NCBI GenBank assembly: GCA_023954375.1
Contig: JAMLIC010000031.1
Span: 1 to 64,000 of the forward strand
Length of the DNA: 64,000 bases
Origin: Planctomycetota bacterium
GTDB taxonomy: Bacteria > Planctomycetota > J058
Direction of reading: 5' to 3'
This document shows positions 41,685-51,834 of the stretch, one piece after another. Position 1 is the first letter of the stretch. Each line of letters begins with the position of its first letter. The notes beneath the pieces were generated by a model. That model was not told where the DNA came from and searched no databases. It was given only the letters and a program-made list of their open reading frames with translations. A program made the position numbers and the translations under genes.

Positions 41685-42602
41685 GTGAGGCCCGAGGACG
41701 CCATCGCCAAGCTCCAGCTCGACGAGCGGGAGGTGCGGCGCCGACGCGAGTACTTCCAGGTGACCGACGACGACCTGGCGCGGCTCGCCTCGCACCGCGA
41801 CCTGGCCGCCCGCCACAACGACGAGGTCGTCGAGGCGCTCTACGAGTTCATCCTCGGGCACGCCGAGAGCCGCGCCTTCTTCCCCGACGCGGCGACGGTC
41901 GCGCGGGTCAAGCAGCTCCAGCGGCGCTACTTCCTGGGCCTGTTCGCCGGCCGCTGCGACCCCGCCTACGCCGAGGACCGCGTGCGGGTCGGCGCGACGC
42001 ACGAGACGATCCGCATGCCCGCCCGGCTCTACCAGGGGGCCTACAACGTCTACCTGGAGCTGATCCGGGCCATGTTCGAGCGGGAGCTCGAGCCGGCGGC
42101 GGCGCGCGCCGCGTTCGCCAGCGCCCAGCGGCTCGTGGCCTTCGACATGGCGCTGGCCATGGACACCTACGTGGCGGCGGCCGAGGACACGATCGTGCGC
42201 CACCAGGCGGCCGTGCGCGAGCTGTCGACCCCGGTGATCCGGATCTTCGACCGGGTCCTCCTCCTGCCCCTCGTGGGCACGATCGACACCGCGCGCGCCC
42301 AGCAGGTCATGGAGACCCTCCTCACGCGCGTCGCCGAGGAGCAGGCGCGCGTGGTGATCATCGACATCTCGGGCGTGCCGGTCGTCGACACGAAGGTCGC
42401 CGAGCACATGATCATGACCACCAACGCCGTCCGCCTGCTCGGGGCGAAGACCGTCGTGGCGGGCATCTCCCCCGTCGTCGCCAAGACGATCGTGCAGCTG
42501 GGGATCTCGCTCGCGGCGCTCGAGACCCGCGGGCGGCTGCAGGACGCGATCACGCTCGCCCTCGAGCTGACGGGCCGCGCGCCGGCGGGGCGTCAGGCGT
42601 GA
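41685..42602 (+). CDS. rsbR: Globin-coupled stressosome sensor RsbR
   Basis: The 305-aa protein joins a sensor-globin domain (about residues 20-170) to a C-terminal STAS domain. The globin has the proximal His motif RVGATHETIRMPARLYQGAYNVY with His106, as in heme-binding sensor globins. The STAS part (VVIIDISGVPVVDTKVAEHMI; TVVAGISPVVAKTIVQLGI) is very close in pattern to Bacillus RsbRA and keeps both phosphorylatable Thr positions (Thr236 and Thr268, equivalent to T171 and T205). It should scaffold the stressosome with RsbS and report O2, NO or CO. GTG 41685 has a GGGGGAGG ribosome site. Its stop overlaps the rsbS start by 4 bases. Confidence 0.92.
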   Translation: MRPEDAIAKLQLDEREVRRRREYFQVTDDDLARLASHRDLAARHNDEVVEALYEFILGHAESRAFFPDAATVARVKQLQRRYFLGLFAGRCDPAYAEDRVRVGATHETIRMPARLYQGAYNVYLELIRAMFERELEPAAARAAFASAQRLVAFDMALAMDTYVAAAEDTIVRHQAAVRELSTPVIRIFDRVLLLPLVGTIDTARAQQVMETLLTRVAEEQARVVIIDISGVPVVDTKVAEHMIMTTNAVRLLGAKTVVAGISPVVAKTIVQLGISLAALETRGRLQDAITLALELTGRAPAGRQA

Positions 42603-42979
42603 GGCAGTCGGGGCAGGTCCCGATCCTGCGGGTCGCCGGCATCCTGCTGGTCGCGATCCAGGTGGACCTGGGCGACACCGTCGCCACGGCGCTCCAGGAG
42701 GACGTCCTGGAGGCGATCGCCCGCACCGGCTCGACGGGGCTGATCATCGACGTGACCGGGCTGGAGATGGTCGACAGCTTCGTGGCGCGCGTGCTCGTCG
42801 ACACCGGGCGCATGGCGCGGCTCATGGGCACGGAGACGGTGATCGTCGGCCTGCGCCCGGAGGTCGCCGGGACGCTCGTGCGCATGGGGTTCGACGTGTC
42901 CGAGGTGCAGGCGGCGCTGGACATCGACGAGGGGCTCGAGCGCCTGGGCTGCAAGGTCGTCCGCCGTGCCGCTCACTGA
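42599..42979 (+). CDS. rsbS: Stressosome scaffold RsbS (STAS)
   Basis: This 126-aa single STAS-domain protein is the stressosome core that sequesters RsbT. The phosphoacceptor motif LIIDVTGLEMVDSFVAR places Ser60 where Bacillus RsbS has Ser59. LRPEVAGTLVRMGFDV forms the later helix. The start overlaps rsbR and the stop lies inside rsbT. Confidence 0.93.
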   Translation: MRQSGQVPILRVAGILLVAIQVDLGDTVATALQEDVLEAIARTGSTGLIIDVTGLEMVDSFVARVLVDTGRMARLMGTETVIVGLRPEVAGTLVRMGFDVSEVQAALDIDEGLERLGCKVVRRAAH

Positions 42980-43400
42980 GGCGGCCGACGCGAAGGTCGT
43001 CGCCCGGGAGGCGCACCCCGTGCGCTCCGAGGACGACGTCGTGCTCGTGCGCCGGCGCGCGCGCGAGCTGGCGCAGCGGCGCGGCTTCGACGGGTTCGCC
43101 CAGGCGGCGATCACCACCGCGACCTCGGAGATCGCCAGGAACGCCCTGGTCCACGGCGGCGGCGGCGAGGCGACGCTCGAGGAGCTCGACCGCGCGGGCA
43201 GGGCGGGGGTGCGGCTGACCTGCCGCGACCAGGGCCCGGGGATCGTCGACCTCGCCCGCGCGCTGCGCGGGGGCTTCAGCGCCACGGGCACGCTCGGGCT
43301 CGGCCTCTCGGGCGCCCGGCGCCTCGTCGACGAGTTCGAGGTGCAGAGCGCGCCCGGCGAGGGGACGACGGTGGTGCTGACCAAGTGGGCGCGCCGTTGA
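42966..43400 (+). CDS. rsbT: Switch kinase RsbT
   Basis: This 144-aa GHKL-fold serine/threonine kinase would phosphorylate RsbS and RsbR and then leave the stressosome to act on its target. It has the N box SEIARNALVHG, the ATP-lid motifs DQGPGIVDL and GLGLSGARRLVDEF, and GEGTTVVLTKW at the end. It overlaps rsbS by 14 bases. The usual downstream target RsbU is not encoded here. Confidence 0.92.
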   Translation: MPLTEAADAKVVAREAHPVRSEDDVVLVRRRARELAQRRGFDGFAQAAITTATSEIARNALVHGGGGEATLEELDRAGRAGVRLTCRDQGPGIVDLARALRGGFSATGTLGLGLSGARRLVDEFEVQSAPGEGTTVVLTKWARR

Positions 43401-44395
43401 TCGAGCGCTGGACCGCGGGCGGCGACTGGCTCGAGGTCCTCGACCGGGCGTCGGTCTCGCAGGCGCGCGAGCTCGTGCGGCGGCTCGGGACCGAGGCCGG
43501 GCTGGCCGAGGTGACGCTCGAGGCGCTGGCGACGGCGACCAGCGAGCTGGCCCAGAACCAGCTCGACCACGCGCGCGCGGGGCGGCTGGCCGTGCGCCCG
43601 GTCACGCGGGCCGGCGTCCCCGGGGTCGAGGTGATCGCGGCCGACGCGGGGCCCGGCCTCGCCGACCCGGCGGGGGCGCTCGCCGGGCGCGGCCCGGCGA
43701 CGGGGCTCGGGGCGGGCCTCGCCGGCGCCCGCCGGCTGGCGCAGGAGCTGGACCTCGACGTGCGCGCGGGCGAGGGGACGTGCGCGCGCGCGCGGGCCTT
43801 CGCCCGGCCGGTGCCGCGGAGCGAGGTGGCGGTCTTCGGCCGCCCGTTCCCGGGGGAGCGCGTCAGCGGCGACGACGCGGCGTTCGTCCGCACGGACGAC
43901 GCCCTGCTCGTCGCCGTCGTCGACGGGCTCGGCCACGGGCCCGAGGCGCGCGCCGCGTCGACCGTCGTGACGGACGCCCTCGTCGCGGCGCCGGACGCGG
44001 CGCTGCCCGAGCTCGTCGAGCGCGCCCGGGCGGCGGCGGCGGGGACGCGCGGCGCCGTGCTGGCGCTCGTCCGGCTGCACCTCGCGACGCGCGCCGTCGA
44101 GCACGTGGGCCTCGGCGACGTGCGGGTCCTCCTCGGCGGCCCGGGTGGGGCGCAGGTCATCCCCTCGCAGCCGGGCCTCCTCTCGGGCCGGCCGAACGAG
44201 CGAGCGCGCGCGCGGCAGAGCGCCGCCGCCCTGAGCCCGCACGGCGCGCTCCTCGTGCTCAGCGACGGCCTCAAGTCGGCCGCGGGCCCGCCCGCCGCGC
44301 CGGTGGCCGAGCCGATCGCGGTGGCGCAGGACCTCGTGGCGCGGTTCGGCCGCGAGACCGACGACGCGCTCGCGCTGGTCGTGCGGACTGGTTGA
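43385..44395 (+). CDS. GHKL ATPase-PP2C fusion (RsbX-like phosphatase)
   Basis: This 336-aa protein fuses two activities usually found separately. Residues 1-140 form a second RsbT/RsbW-like GHKL domain (ATATSELAQNQLDHARAG, ADAGPGLAD, GLGAGLAGARRLA). Residues about 145-336 form a SpoIIE/PP2C-type phosphatase (GERVSGDDAAFVRTDDALLVAVVDGLGHGPEA, HVGLGDVRVLL, GALLVLSDGLK). The phosphatase most likely resets RsbR/RsbS phosphorylation, as RsbX does. It overlaps rsbT by 16 bases from GTG 43385; a TTG at 43397 is an alternative start. The extra kinase-like module is unusual compared with Bacillus RsbX. Confidence 0.85.
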   Translation: MGAPLIERWTAGGDWLEVLDRASVSQARELVRRLGTEAGLAEVTLEALATATSELAQNQLDHARAGRLAVRPVTRAGVPGVEVIAADAGPGLADPAGALAGRGPATGLGAGLAGARRLAQELDLDVRAGEGTCARARAFARPVPRSEVAVFGRPFPGERVSGDDAAFVRTDDALLVAVVDGLGHGPEARAASTVVTDALVAAPDAALPELVERARAAAAGTRGAVLALVRLHLATRAVEHVGLGDVRVLLGGPGGAQVIPSQPGLLSGRPNERARARQSAAALSPHGALLVLSDGLKSAAGPPAAPVAEPIAVAQDLVARFGRETDDALALVVRTG

Positions 44396-44454
44396 GCCGG
44401 GGACCGACCGCGGGAGGGGGAGCTAGCTCTCGAGCCCAGGTCGCAGCGTCGGCT

Positions 44455-44471
44455 CGCGGGTTCGGCCCGCG
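44455..44471. terminator. Hairpin between convergent genes
   Basis: CGCGGG-TTCGG-CCCGCG forms a 6-bp stem in the 92-bp gap between the RsbX-like gene (+) and the Ser/Thr kinase gene (-). It may serve both. No T-tract is present. Confidence 0.35.
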
Positions 44472-44487
44472 GGACGGGCGAGCGCGA

Positions 44488-46644
<2,157 letters not shown>

Positions 46645-46714
46645 GGGCAGAGCATGGCGACGCGCCGGCGGCGGCGCCAGAGCGCGCGGCGGCCGCCGAG
46701 CGCGGTCGCCGCGC

Positions 46715-48175
46715 TCAGGGCTCGAAGAGGATGGGCGGCGCGCCGGGCGGCAGCAGCGCGAGCCGGAGCCCGTGGCCCTCGACCTCGCCCGTCAGCGGCA
46801 AGGCCGCGGGGTGGGGCAGGGTCAGCCGGGCGCCGTCCGGGTCCAGCAGGGTCACGGGGTCGAGGGCCACGAACCAGCGCGGGCCGGAGGGGCCTCCGGG
46901 CGCGAGGGGGTAGCGCACGAGCCCCCCGACCGGCGGCGCCGCGCCGGGGTCGAGGTGGACGTGCCCGACCTGCGCCGGCGGGTCGTCGAGCCGGCCGTCG
47001 GGGAGGAAGCGCGCCTCGAGGCACGTCACGCAGCGGCGCGGCGCGTCGGGGGCGAGCGCGCGGACGAGGGCGGCCACGCGCACGTGGCCGTCGGGGTCGA
47101 CGCGGACGGCCGGGGTCGTCCCGGGCAGGAGCGCGAGCCCCGGCGCCGTCGCCGCCTCGCTCCAGCGCGCCCCGTCCTCGACGCGCGCCCACACCAGGCG
47201 CAGCCCCGCCGCGTCCGACGTCGCCACCGCCACGTGGGCGGGCTGGCCCGGGGCACCGTGGCGGGCCTGCGCGGCCGCCTCGCCCGGCGGCAGCGGGAGG
47301 CTCCAGCGCCGCGCCGCCGGGCGCGGCGGCTCGCCGAGCTCCTGCGGGGGGACGTCGACGAGCGTGAGGTTCCCTCCCTCGAGCAGCAAGAGGTCGAGCC
47401 CCTCGTCGGCGCGCTGGAGCGCCGCGTCGACCAGCCGCCAGGGCCCGTCGCCCGCGAGCGCGAGGGTCACGGGGCGCGGGTCGACGAGGAAGGGGACCGC
47501 CGTCACCTCGCGCCCGGCGCGCCAGCCCACCCAGCGGGCGAGGCTCTGCGTGAGCGGGCGCTCGCGCCAGGCGCCGAAGGGCTCGGCGTCGTCGGCGTCG
47601 GCCTCGAGCCCCGTCCAGCGCCAGGCGACGGGCGCCGGCGCCGCGCCGTGAGGCAGGTGCTCGTCGAGCCGCGCCGCCTGGTAGAGCGCCCCGTCGGCGT
47701 GCAGGAAGAGCGCCTCGGCCACCGCCGCCCGACCGTCGTCGTCGACGCCGGCGCAGAGGGCGAGTCGCCGCGGGGCGGCAAGCTCGAGCTCGAGCGCGGC
47801 CGTGGCCCGCAGGTCCAGAGCGCCGTGGCGCAGGCGGACCTCGAGCACGTAGCGGCCCGGCTCGGCGCCCTCGAGCTCGAACAGGCGCGAGAGCGGTAGG
47901 AGCACGTCGTCGCGCGCGCCGGGCGGGAGCGGGCGGGCGGCCGGCGCGGGCGCGGGCGCCGGGTCCGTCCGCGCGAGGGCCGCCCCGAGCGAGGTCGTGA
48001 CGCCGGCCTGGAAGCGGCCGGGGCCGGTGAGGGTCAGCTCCGGCTGCCGCGCGCCGCGGTGGAGCAGCGGCGGGAGGTCGACCGGCGCGGCGCCCGTGTT
48101 GGTGACGGCGGCGACGACGTCGACGGCCTCGCCGGTGAGGTGCCGCGCCCGGCCGAGCTCGAGGGTCAGCTCCAT
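46715..48175 (-). CDS. Unknown 486-aa protein in protease/peptidoglycan-binding operon
   Basis: I do not recognise this protein as a whole. The first 130 residues have an Ig-like/CARDB or BsuPI-type beta pattern (RHLTGEAVDVVAAVTNTGAAPVDLPP; PGRYVLEVRLRHGALDL), and the rest is beta-rich with repeated WRW/ARW elements. There is no signal peptide. The ATG at 48175 lies 3 bases after the metalloprotease stop, so the two are co-translated. By position it could be an inhibitor, immunity or accessory factor of that protease; BsuPI is itself a proteinase inhibitor, which makes inhibition plausible but unproven. Confidence 0.7.
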   Translation of the reverse strand: MELTLELGRARHLTGEAVDVVAAVTNTGAAPVDLPPLLHRGARQPELTLTGPGRFQAGVTTSLGAALARTDPAPAPAPAARPLPPGARDDVLLPLSRLFELEGAEPGRYVLEVRLRHGALDLRATAALELELAAPRRLALCAGVDDDGRAAVAEALFLHADGALYQAARLDEHLPHGAAPAPVAWRWTGLEADADDAEPFGAWRERPLTQSLARWVGWRAGREVTAVPFLVDPRPVTLALAGDGPWRLVDAALQRADEGLDLLLLEGGNLTLVDVPPQELGEPPRPAARRWSLPLPPGEAAAQARHGAPGQPAHVAVATSDAAGLRLVWARVEDGARWSEAATAPGLALLPGTTPAVRVDPDGHVRVAALVRALAPDAPRRCVTCLEARFLPDGRLDDPPAQVGHVHLDPGAAPPVGGLVRYPLAPGGPSGPRWFVALDPVTLLDPDGARLTLPHPAALPLTGEVEGHGLRLALLPPGAPPILFEP

Positions 48176-48178
48176 GGC

Positions 48179-50509
48179 TCAGGGCCCCGCGCGCCGGTTG
48201 AGGGTGTGGTCGTTCGAGAGCAAGCCCACCTTCCAGCCCCGCAGGCGCAGGTTGCACATGGCGCAGAACCACTCGTAGCGGCCGTGCTCGTAGCCCATGA
48301 TGCAGGGGACGCTCGACGCCGCGCCGGGCGTGGGCGCGAACGTCCCTCCGGCGCCGGTCTGCCAGGGCAGGGCGGAGCGGCGGTCGTGCAGGCGGTCGGC
48401 CAGCGCCCGCTCGGTGGGCCCGCCGCCGGCGTGGCCGTCGGCGGCGTGGCACAGGTGCATCAGGTGCCCGATCTCGTGCGCGACGACGAAGTCGCGGCCG
48501 CGCGTGTGCGAGATCGAGCCGTCCGGCGCGTAGAGGTTGAAGGCCGCCTGGTTCATGCGCCGGCCGATGTTCGGGGCGATCCCCCACCAGGACCAGCCGG
48601 AGGTGTCGTTGGCGAGCTGGTCGTGCATGCCCTCGTAGTGGAACAGGTGGAGGCCCTTCTCCTGCCGCGCGTAGCGGCCCGCGACCTTCTCCAGCAGGGC
48701 GTCGGCCCAGCGCTTGAGGAGGACGTTGTAGTAGAACGCGCGCAGCGCCGCCGTCCGGGCGGCGGTCGTGGCGCCGGTCACGCCGCAGTACTGGCACAGC
48801 CGGTCGAGCGTCCACCATCGCCCGGCGCCGCCGTCGTAGGGGGTGGTCGCCAGCCGCCCCCGCCACGCGTCGAAGGCGACGAACGACACGCCATGGCTCC
48901 CCGACCCGTGCTGAGCGGCGGAGAGCGCCTGGCGGAGGAGCGGGCCCTCGCGGCCGAGCTCGCCCTCGTAGGCCTCGGCCGCCTGCGCGAGGTGGCGGTC
49001 GAACTCGTCGGCGCGCATGACGGCGGGGCGGCGCGGGAGGTCGACGTCGACGGGGTCCTGGCCGCCGACCCGGGGGATGAGCTGGACGAAGGCCATCTGG
49101 AAGTGCTTGGCCACCCAGCGGACGTCCACGCGCTTGGCCTCGGCGGCCAGCGCCTCGGTCTTGGCGCGGTAGCGGACCAGGTCGACGCGGCGCCACACCT
49201 GGAAGTTGCCGGTGACGGCGCCGGGCGCGCGGCGGCGCCGGCGCTCGTGGCCGTCGACGACGTCGAGCGACACGCGGCGGCCGCGCTCGTCCACGTACCA
49301 GGCGACGTGGACGCGGAGCCGGTAGCAGTCGCCGGCGATGTGCGAGGGCGAGAAGAGCACGCCGGCGCGGCTCCGCTCGTGCTGGCCGTCGCGGCGCGGC
49401 GCCGTGAGCGCGCCCCAGGTGCGCGCGGCCGGGCGCGCGAAGTCGAACCCGTCGAGCGGCAGGAGCACCTGCTCGCGCGTCGACCCGCGCTTGCCGCCGC
49501 GGTCGGCGTGGCAGTTGTTGCCGGGGGGGCGCGTCGCCTGGACGTCGTAGTCCAGCGTCGCCGCGATGAAGTCGGCGCCGGCCTGGTTCAGGTTGGCGCT
49601 GACGCCCTGGGCCCCCTGGAAGCGCCGGAACCAGTCGGCGGCGTCGGTCGAGACGACCTCCCAGTCCCAGAGGAGCTTGACCCCTCCCAGGGCGCGCGGC
49701 TCGTCGACGGCGCGCCCGTCGGAGCGCTTCACGAACACGAAGGCCGTGATCGGGAGCCGCGGCCCGGCCCCGTCGGCGTGCGCCCAGACGTTCCGGTAGC
49801 GGTCGTGGAGCATGTCCGCGTCGAGCATGTGCTCGTCGCGGGTCTTGTAGCAGTTGCCCTCGAGCAGGAGGCGCTGCGTCCGGTGGGCGCCGGTGGGCTG
49901 CGGCAGGGCGCGGCCGCTGAGCTGGCCCGTGTCCTCCCGGAACTGCCGCCACACGTCGAGGTCGCGGTCGTCCGGGCTCGACGGCACGAGCTCGCGCCAG
50001 CCGAGCTCGAGCGCGACCGAGTGCACCTCGACGCGCACCGCCGCGGACCCCGAGGCCGACGTGCCGCCGCCGTGGACGAGGACCTTCAGCCGGTAGGGCG
50101 ACCACTCGACCGTGGCGAGCCCGTCGGGCAGGTCGTCCGCCCCGAGGTGGCGCGCGCCGCGCCAGCCGTCCTCGAAGCGCGCGCCGCCCAGGGCCGCGAG
50201 GACCTCGCCGCCCCAGGCGAAGGTGTGCTCGCCGGGGGCGGCCCAGTCGCGCCCGTCGGGGCCCTCGTCGCCGCGGCTCCCGCCGAGGTAGCAGATCTTG
50301 TGCGGCCGGTCGTCCTTCGTCCCCCAGAGCTCGATCACGACCCGCTGCACGTCACCGTCGGGGTCCTCCACCGCGTAGGTGAGCGTGACCCGCTCCTGAC
50401 CGGGACAGAAGTTCTCGTGGTCGACGCGCACGCCCACGCCGAAGCGGGCGTCGCGCGCCAGGTGGACCTCGACCGTCCCCGCGGAGGTCTCGAGCGTGCG
50501 CGTCGTCAT
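48179..50509 (-). CDS. Large metzincin-like zinc metalloprotease without signal peptide
   Basis: The 776-aa protein carries VVAHEIGHLMHLCHAAD near residue 678, an HExxH with a third His six residues after the second, as in metzincins (the usual Gly is His here). It is followed about 50 residues on by PCIMGYEHG, a good Met-turn. The N-terminal 500 residues are beta-rich with several Cys, Trp and Arg clusters (YRLKVLVHGGGT; NNCHADRGGKRG) and have no family I can name. No signal peptide or TM is present, so if secreted it would need a dedicated system such as the T6SS. It starts 1 base after the stop of the peptidoglycan-binding gene. Confidence 0.75.
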   Translation of the reverse strand: MTTRTLETSAGTVEVHLARDARFGVGVRVDHENFCPGQERVTLTYAVEDPDGDVQRVVIELWGTKDDRPHKICYLGGSRGDEGPDGRDWAAPGEHTFAWGGEVLAALGGARFEDGWRGARHLGADDLPDGLATVEWSPYRLKVLVHGGGTSASGSAAVRVEVHSVALELGWRELVPSSPDDRDLDVWRQFREDTGQLSGRALPQPTGAHRTQRLLLEGNCYKTRDEHMLDADMLHDRYRNVWAHADGAGPRLPITAFVFVKRSDGRAVDEPRALGGVKLLWDWEVVSTDAADWFRRFQGAQGVSANLNQAGADFIAATLDYDVQATRPPGNNCHADRGGKRGSTREQVLLPLDGFDFARPAARTWGALTAPRRDGQHERSRAGVLFSPSHIAGDCYRLRVHVAWYVDERGRRVSLDVVDGHERRRRRAPGAVTGNFQVWRRVDLVRYRAKTEALAAEAKRVDVRWVAKHFQMAFVQLIPRVGGQDPVDVDLPRRPAVMRADEFDRHLAQAAEAYEGELGREGPLLRQALSAAQHGSGSHGVSFVAFDAWRGRLATTPYDGGAGRWWTLDRLCQYCGVTGATTAARTAALRAFYYNVLLKRWADALLEKVAGRYARQEKGLHLFHYEGMHDQLANDTSGWSWWGIAPNIGRRMNQAAFNLYAPDGSISHTRGRDFVVAHEIGHLMHLCHAADGHAGGGPTERALADRLHDRRSALPWQTGAGGTFAPTPGAASSVPCIMGYEHGRYEWFCAMCNLRLRGWKVGLLSNDHTLNRRAGP

Positions 50510-50510
50510 G

Positions 50511-51767
50511 TCAGTCCTCGGGGAACGCGTCCGGGCCCTGCCGGCCGTCGCGCTCGAAGGGGGCCACGTGCGCGTCCTCGGCCGTGTCCGGCTCGGCCGG
50601 CGCGCCGTCTCCCTCCTCGGGCGCGTCCTCCGCGGCCGGCGGGGCGTCATCATCGGCGGCGGCGTCCTCGTCATCGGGCTCCGCGACGCCGTCGTCCATG
50701 GGGTCGTCGACCAGGCGCGTCCGCGCGTCGAGGTCGAGGGTCAGGCGCGCCGTCGCGTCGCCCACACCGGCCACGCGGATCCGGTGGCTGGCGTCGACGG
50801 TGCCCTCGAGCCGGCGCCCGTCGGACAGGTCGACGCGCCACGGCAGCCCCGCGGGGTCGAGGCCGCGCAGCGGGCGCAGGACCCACTCCACCACGTCGAG
50901 CTTGAACGTGTACTTCGCCTTGCGCCCGGCGAGCCGGAAGCGCGCGCCGCCGCCCGCCGCCGGCGCCTCGGGCCGGGCGGCGTCGCCGGCGAGCGCGCCC
51001 CACGTCTCGGGCCCGACGAGCCCGTCGACGGCGAGCCCGCGCGCCGCCTGGAAGGCGCGGACGGCCCGCCGCGTCGCCGGCCCGAACAGGCCGTCGGCGA
51101 CGAGGTCGGCGCCCTGCGTCGCGAGCGCCTGCTGGAGGGTCCGCACCTGGGCGCCGAGGTCGCCCAGGCGCAGGGCCGGCCCGCGCGCCGGGGGCCCCGC
51201 CGCGCGGCGGCGCTCGAGGGCCGACCGCACGGCCGCGCCGGCCCGCCCGTCGACGCGCAGGCCGGCCTCCTCCTGCAGCCAGCGCACGGCGCCGGCCGTC
51301 TCCGGGCCGTAGCGGCCGTCGACGTCCACCGGGTAGCCGCCGTCGACCAGGCGCCGCTGGAGGTCCTCGACCGCCGCGCCCTCGCTGCCCGGTCCGAGGT
51401 CGTCGTCGGCGTCCGCCGCGGGCTCGAGCCGCTCGGCGCCGTCCGGCGCGAGCAGCTCGCCCGGCGCCCACGCCGGGAAGGTGACGACGCACTCGGCGCC
51501 GTCGGCGACGCCGGGGACGGTCGCCTTGCCGAGCTCGTCCGTCCAGCCGCCGCGCGTCTGCTCGCCGACCTCGACCGACCAGGGGGTGCCCGCCACCGGG
51601 GCGTCGTCGGGCCCGCGGACGACCTCGAGCCGCAGCGTCGGCCGCCGCGTGACGCGGAAGTTCCGGGTCAGGTTCCACTCGACGGTCCAGGCGGCCTTGG
51701 CGACCCCGCACGCCGGGCACACGTCGCTGTCGCCGATCCCGTCCTGTCCGCAGTGCTCCCAGGGCAT
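50511..51767 (-). CDS. Zinc-ribbon and double peptidoglycan-binding-domain protein
   Basis: The 418-aa protein begins WEHCGQDGIGDSDVCPACG, a Cys-rich zinc-ribbon-like head. A beta domain follows that resembles a carboxypeptidase-regulatory/Ig fold (TLRLEVVRGPDDAPVAGTPWSVEV). Two PG_binding_1 modules are next: DLQRRLVDGGYPVDVDGRYGPETAGAVRWLQ at about 130-190 and TLQQALATQGADLVADGLFGPATRRAVRAFQ at about 205-260. The C-terminal 80 residues are highly acidic. There is no signal peptide. Murein binding plus lack of export signal, ahead of a signal-less protease, suggests injected cargo or an intracellular sensor; the former is my inference. Confidence 0.75.
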   Translation of the reverse strand: MPWEHCGQDGIGDSDVCPACGVAKAAWTVEWNLTRNFRVTRRPTLRLEVVRGPDDAPVAGTPWSVEVGEQTRGGWTDELGKATVPGVADGAECVVTFPAWAPGELLAPDGAERLEPAADADDDLGPGSEGAAVEDLQRRLVDGGYPVDVDGRYGPETAGAVRWLQEEAGLRVDGRAGAAVRSALERRRAAGPPARGPALRLGDLGAQVRTLQQALATQGADLVADGLFGPATRRAVRAFQAARGLAVDGLVGPETWGALAGDAARPEAPAAGGGARFRLAGRKAKYTFKLDVVEWVLRPLRGLDPAGLPWRVDLSDGRRLEGTVDASHRIRVAGVGDATARLTLDLDARTRLVDDPMDDGVAEPDDEDAAADDDAPPAAEDAPEEGDGAPAEPDTAEDAHVAPFERDGRQGPDAFPED

Positions 51768-51834
51768 TACACGAGCGTAGCCCCCGGCAGGCCTCCGGCT
51801 CAACCCCTCCGCGGACGTCGAGGCGGCGCGCGCC

